Origin: Diphasiastrum complanatum | Lineage: Eukaryota > Streptophyta > Lycopodiopsida > Lycopodiales > Lycopodiaceae | Reading direction: 5' to 3' | DNA: 64,000 nt | Assembly: GCA_029204225.1 (NCBI GenBank) | Contig: CM055103.1 | Span: forward strand, 57,086,205 to 57,150,204 | Part shown: piece by piece, positions 59,227 through 64,000 of the stretch | Layout: the number at the start of each line of letters is the position of its first letter | Position numbering within the stretch: position 1 is the first letter of the stretch | Made by a program: the position numbers and the translations under genes | Notes under the pieces: model-generated | The model's database searches: none | The model's input: the letters and a program-made list of their open reading frames with translations, nothing else | Told to the model about the DNA's origin: nothing

Positions 59227-60020
59227 GTGTTGGATTATTCTCCTTCTTACTATTCGACTAATCGGTTTTAATCTTCATCCGTTGTTTATCCAGTTCTGCG
59301 TATTTTCCCGAGTCTTTATACAATCTACATAATTACAAGTGTTTCAACAAAATCTATAGAAATATACGGAACAGTGTTGCCTGTCAAGAATCTCGTGTAA
59401 AAATGCAGTGTCGTCTTTTTCGCATTTTTTGCCTGTTAGGAATTATGTGTAAAATTACGGTGTCACCTTTTGTCTTTTTGCGACACTGTTGCCTGTCAAG
59501 AATTACGAGTAAAAATGCAGAGTCACGTTTTTCAAAGTGCCTCAAACGTGAAGGAAATGACTTTGACAAAATGTGGGACTATCCCAATATTAAAACCTTG
59601 AGATTTTGTGACACTGTCATTTTTTTGCGACATTGTCGCATGTGACAGTTTTAGTTCATTTATGCAGAGTGACAGTTTTAGTTCACTTATGCAAAAAACT
59701 GTTTATGGCAATTGTCGTTGCTTATCAACAATTATTTCTGACAAGGAACTAGATGAATGCCAACGGACTCCAGCCAACTGTTAGTCGCATTTGAAGACCT
59801 AAACACTTAGTATAAATCAACTATTCATACATCTCTTTTCAAGTTCTGAATCAATGTTGTGAATTGTGAAGGAGTTGAGTGTTATTACACGACGCCTCCT
59901 ACGCTCTTATCAAGCAGATCGTTCACGACCAAAAAGTATTGTAGTTAGCTCTCTATCAAGCTTTCAAGCTTGAACACTCTTGAGCATTCTAGCTCAGTCT
60001 TTTAGAGATTTATTTTAGAG
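59227..60020 (+). repeat. LTR-like sequence with three tandem units
   Basis: It begins TGTTGGATTATTC. Three copies of TTGCCTGTcAaGAATtAcGtGTAAAAATgCaGtGTC lie at 59377, 59429 and 59488 (52- and 59-base spacing). Related blocks occur in the insert at 14200-14340 and 62210-62320. From 59683 onward it belongs to the right inverted-repeat arm. Confidence 0.55.
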
Positions 60021-60426
60021 TTGCTATTGTTTGAAGAAGCAAAGAGATGAAGTTAGTAAGAAAATCAACTTTACTACTAATGATGAGGATCTAGGTGGCA
60101 GTGATTCTCTTTTGATGTGTTCTTCAAGTCTAATATCAAGTGAAGGTGACAAAGATTCATGGTTGATTGATATTGGAGCTAGTTCACACTTGACTAGTCA
60201 CAAGGAGTTCTTTACTTCTTTGGTCACTTATGATGGAGCCAAGAAAGCAATTCACATGGCCAATGGTGGTGAGTGTGTGATTGAAGGTATTGGTTCAATT
60301 CCTATTTGTCTCTCTACTAATAGGAAAGCAAGACTTGATCTTTACATTCCTTCACTTTCAAAGAATTTGTTAAGTGTTGGTCAAATGATAGAGAAAGGAT
60401 ACATGGCAGAGTTTGGTGCTGGATAA
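60021..60426 (+). pseudogene. Copia I protease fragment (right arm)
   Basis: The frame reads KKQRDEVSKKINF, DSWLIDIGASSHLTSHKEFF, a uniform stretch to LSVGQMIEKGYMAEFGAG and a stop. The protease motif is DIGA. It lies opposite to the gag at 61219-60545, as on the left arm. Confidence 0.75.
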
Positions 60427-60544
60427 AGTATTGAATTCTCAAACAATTTCTATCAGTTACAAAATCAATACAGAGATGCATGCACTCTGACATATACTGA
60501 ACACAATATAAAATAGTATTGATTTAAAAAAATAAAATCAGATG

Positions 60545-61219
60545 CTAATGAGCACAAAACAATAGCGGATAGAAACCGCACACTCTAAGTTGTCTCTGAG
60601 TAACTGAGAATAAGTTTGATAATAAGTAGTATTGATGATAAGCAGTATTGTATTCATTTGCAAAATGCCCTTTGATTCCACAATAAAAGCATTTCAACTT
60701 AGACTTATCTTTCTTTTTATCAAAAGTGGAAATCTCACTTTGATCTTGCCCTTTAGACCACTTGCCTTTGCCTTTGCCCTTGAACTTGCCTTTGATGAAC
60801 ATAGCCTCCTCTTCATAATGAGATATTGATGTAGATCCACCTCCTCTTGATTGAAGCCTATACTCCTCATTTGCCAAGATCTCTTGCAAATCTACAATAC
60901 TTGAAAAAGTCTTTTGAATAGAAAAACTTTGAACAAGATTAGCATGATAATTCAACAAGCCATTACGTATAACTTGAACAAATTCTACCTCCTTAATGCT
61001 TTCATCAATACATGCTAACTCATCATTGAATGCTTTAACCATCAAAACAGAAGCATGAGTACTCTCTTCCTTCTTTTGCAAACTTTGAAAGTTTTGCCAC
61101 CCAAGAGTAAGCACTCTTGATGTAGACTTGGATTCATAAAGCTTCTTCAAAGCTTCCCAAGCCTCCAAAGATGATGTGCACTTACCAACTTCCTTGAGAA
61201 GCTCATTGGTAACATTCAT
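60545..61219 (-). pseudogene. Copia I gag middle (right arm)
   Basis: Reverse-strand gag from MNVTNELLKEVGKC to CFYCGIKGHF, then read-through into LTR-like sequence. It differs from the left-arm copy at a few residues, for example EFVQV for ELVQV and ANEEY for TNEEY. Confidence 0.8.
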
Positions 61220-62436
61220 CTTAGTTATGTGTACAACTTGCTGGAAAGAGGGGTGAAACGATTTTGATGATAACTCGAAAAGAAATGAACACGAAAAAGA
61301 GGCGAACTCGAAAAGAACGAACTCAAATGGAAAATGTTTGTGCGCAGTGAAATAAGCTATCTCACTCTTTCCTTAAGCATGACTATGCCTATCAATCTTG
61401 AATAGAACATCAATGATAGAAATCATGTTTGATTTGATTACGTAGCCAAACATTAAGCATCAAAACATCAGAAAGATAATTTGTCTCGAAACAGCTAGAC
61501 AAATTATTAGTCGTGAATTAGTCGTGAAGAGCTAATAATAATCAGTCGCGAACAACAAACTTATAATAATTCGCGAATAGCAAACAACCAGATTAAGTAA
61601 TTAGAAATCCAGACAAAATGTAGAAAAGCATTGCAATATTGACACAAATCTGAATGTAGAACAAACAGAGCTGTAATCAGATTAAGTATAGTGAAATATA
61701 CAAGTCAATAATGCAAGTGAGCACAAACAATAGCAGACGTAACTGCATGCTTTACAAAGCTAATCACACAATCTGTAAAAGTGATGAACCTATTACTGAC
61801 AATACATCTGAAAGAAGAAAATTAATGTGTGAAAGCATCTACGATGTCTATCTCTGATTATCAGTGATGTTTCATTCTCTCTCTTCTATTCTGATGTTGT
61901 TCTGATATTGTTCTCTAATACGCAGATGGTATTCAATATATATACATAATTTTTACAGGTGTGCAAATGAAGAAAGTACAAAAGTGGTTGTGATGTCTAT
62001 GGGAGATCGTGGGTGGTTGCTGTCGTTGTCAAATCTGATTGCACAGTGCATGGGATGAGCATGAAAAGGCCGCGACGTCAGCCTTCACTAAAATTAATGT
62101 TGATGAAAATGTGAAAAATGTGACACTCTGACAAATGCCTTGAAAATTGATTTGCAGGGTACCTTCGCTTTTCTATAATGGCACCTTTGGCATTTGTAGG
62201 ACACCTTTGGCATTTGTAGAGTAGTGTCGTCTTTTTTACCTATCATAAATCATGTGTAAAAACACAGCGTCGTCTTTTTTGCCTATAAAAAATTTATGAG
62301 TAAAAAACAGACATACAGTCGTGTTTTCCCCCTATCTTATTTTACTTGTAAATATGCATACTATGTGACCACACAAGTAAAATACAGCAGCATGAATGGA
62401 GGCAGATTAACATAGGATTTAGGTGAGTAAAGGAGA
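61220..62436 (-). repeat. LTR-like insert within copia I gag (right arm)
   Basis: The counterpart of 14073-15300, with the same GTCGTCTTTTTTxCC blocks near 62220-62320 and a (TC)n tract near 61880. It separates gag N-terminal and middle parts. Confidence 0.6.
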
Positions 62437-62637
62437 TAAATCCAAAGGAGTTTTCTTTGCTCTCTTGTCATACCTCACTTGATCTTGAGGTGCTTGAGGC
62501 CTCTCCTCCACACCTGCAACAATCTCCATCAACTCATTCATCTCCAATAAGGACTCCATCCTCACCTTCCAAGGAGAATAGTTGATTGAGGTAAGCCTAT
62601 CATTGCTCTCCAACATAAAGCCTCCACTTGTAGCCAT
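62437..62637 (-). pseudogene. Copia I gag start
   Basis: The ATG on the reverse strand at 62637 gives MATSGGFMLESNDRLTSINY and continues MESLLEMNELMEIVAGVEERP to RYDKRAKK. It is the intact version of the truncated start on the left arm. Confidence 0.82.
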
Positions 62638-63237
62638 GTTGAAGTGACTTGATCTTCTCTTTAAAACTGTTCCAATCCACAAAGCGCTCTTTTAAATGTC
62701 AACAAATGAACTCAAGAAGAAATCACAAAGATATGGAACCTCTCAAGTCTCTTCTAGCACTTCTAACTAGAAAATCAACACATAGAATAGTGAAATCTTT
62801 ATCAACCTATGATCTATCCTCAATCTAATGATTCTTGCCACTTCCTGAGATTTAAACAACTCAAATGAGGTTCAATAACCTCAAGAACTAGAGATCCAAT
62901 CAAAATTAGGATTTTGACAAAATCACAAAGAATTAAATATCTCAAATTCTACATGCAATTTCTAAAAACCTCATATATCATCTTGTAGCATCCAATGAGA
63001 CCTTACTAATGCACCAAAAATCAGATAAATCCAGTAAACCAAGTGTGAAATCAGAATTGATCAAGTACATAATCTTATATTGAGTTTTGACCTACAAAAG
63101 ATCAATTCTACATATGCAAAAATGGAGATTTTTGAGTAGAAATCAATCTAGCATGCTCTAGCATTGGTAACTCCTCCAAATCCTTGATAAATGTGGTTTA
63201 TCCTTACATAAACTTAAACACAAGAGCTCTAATACCA
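62638..63237 (-). repeat. Copia I leader and PBS
   Basis: The leader resembles the copia C leader (28257-28845). Its PBS is TGGTATTAGAGCT (63225-63237, reverse strand), with two differences from the usual motif. Confidence 0.75.
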
Positions 63238-63585
63238 TGTGAAGGATTTCATATCATTCAAGATCCAATCCATGTCCTTGATCTTTGGTTACAAAAGGAG
63301 CAAACCAACAATCCTGCCAATGTAGAAAAATCGGCATCTACATACCAAATGAGATGCAAACTCTAAGAGATACTGATTAAACATGAACCAAAACATAAAA
63401 TATAGTTTATTTTTATACAATTATAGTAACCTACTATATTTCACACGTGTGGAACCAAAAATAACAATAATGACCATTCTACACATAGAACTACAAAATA
63501 ACATTTGTGGTTCATGGTTGGTTTTCATGTAGTGTGGTTCTCAAGTAGAATCTATTGTCAAATATCATTCATTTTCAGATTTTTG
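63238..63585 (-). repeat. Copia I LTR, truncated
   Basis: It resembles the copia C LTR end (AGATCCAATC, TTTCACACGTGTGG). It stops at about 63585, where copia B-type gag begins. Confidence 0.65.
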
Positions 63586-64000
63586 TGACAATGTACACAC
63601 TCAATTTTCAGATCCAACCGACATTTATCCATAGTGTGGCCATCGTGTCTACATTTGATAGGTCTTCTTCTCGCCACCTTGCTGTTTGTTCTTGCTCCTA
63701 CCTTTCGATCTTCCTTCTTGATCTCCCTCTCTCTACTAGTTCTAATCTTCTCTTTGGGTTGACTCCCTCTTAAGTTAAGGCTTTTTCTTTGGCTATACTC
63801 TATTGTTGTAGAGAACTTGATCTGATTCGTGTTTGTCGTCATAGTGCTCTTGAGCCTCCACCTCTTCTTTGATGTCAATGATAGCCTTTTCGAAGGTCAT
63901 GTCAGGATCTTTGGCCAGTAAGGTCCGAGTAGTCTAGAACGATCTTGGTAGTGAGTGTAGTAGGTACATGAGTTGTTGAGACTATGTGCTCTGTTTTGGC
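63586..64000 (-). pseudogene. Copia B-type gag fragment
   Basis: The reverse strand reads, from the window edge, LLGPYWPKIL-like residues, then a frameshift, a Lys/Arg-rich stretch, CRHDGHTMDKC and the start of a second knuckle, CVHCHK. The pair of knuckles matches copia B (23860-23990). The element continues beyond the window. Confidence 0.7.

Larger units (their letters stand above)
59683..62560. repeat. Right arm of the 2.9-kb inverted repeat
   Basis: Reverse complement of 13961-16847, with the same gag, LTR-insert and inverted protease order. Unlike the left arm, it continues past 62560 into the rest of gag, leader and LTR, so this side preserves the original context. Confidence 0.85.

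Overview
The window looks like nuclear DNA of a land plant or close streptophyte relative; I cannot name the species. The evidence is dense nested Ty1/copia and Ty3/gypsy LTR retrotransposons, primer-binding sites matching initiator tRNA-Met (TGGTATCAGAGC), GT-AG introns, histone-type sequence and overall AT-richness. I found no rRNA, tRNA, CRISPR array or bacterial-type gene, and no clearly intact host housekeeping gene. Almost every coding region carries stops or frameshifts, so most are annotated as pseudogenes.

The most unusual content is a gene module present two to three times. Gene B (512-2212 and 7799-9633, + strand) joins an N-terminal histone H3 fold, with CENH3-like residues, to a Ser/Pro-rich linker and a C-terminal Ulp1/C48-like cysteine-protease domain; both copies have the same exon layout. 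Gene A (5575-6913 and 44940-46260, - strand) is unrecognised. It lies head-to-head with gene B across a roughly 270-bp two-TATA intergenic region full of CACGTG palindromes. Gene C (2497-4050 and 10033-10340, - strand) lies tail-to-tail with gene B and ends in a ubiquitin/SUMO-like beta-grasp segment. The order is thus A(-) / promoter / B(+) / C(-). A separate spliced gene at 42.2-44.8 kb resembles KDZ-type transposases; its position next to gene A copy 2 looks secondary.

Layout: 0-10.3 kb, two A/B/C units with a copia remnant between them; 10.3-11.4 kb, gypsy fragment; 11.4-14 kb, unassigned; 14-16.8 kb, left arm of a 2.9-kb inverted repeat; 17.8-20.3 kb, short copia element with LTRs, TSD, PBS and PPT inside a minisatellite; 20.6-22.1 kb, copia gag-protease remnant; 22.1-36.3 kb, a copia element holding a gypsy element, which in turn holds another copia and a MITE; 36.3-41.5 kb, gypsy scrap and a degenerate copia; 42-47 kb, KDZ-like gene, gene A copy 2 and its promoter; 47-50.5 kb, simple tandem repeats and unassigned sequence; 50.5-58.8 kb, copia E inside reverse-strand copia H; 58.8-64 kb, reverse-strand copia pieces including the right arm of the inverted repeat.

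The A/B/C module is the part that could be a new system: chromatin-targeting (CENH3-like) and ubiquitin-like/deubiquitinase-like parts encoded side by side under a shared promoter. That functional link is inference only. Domain calls rest on motifs read by eye, and no database search was possible.
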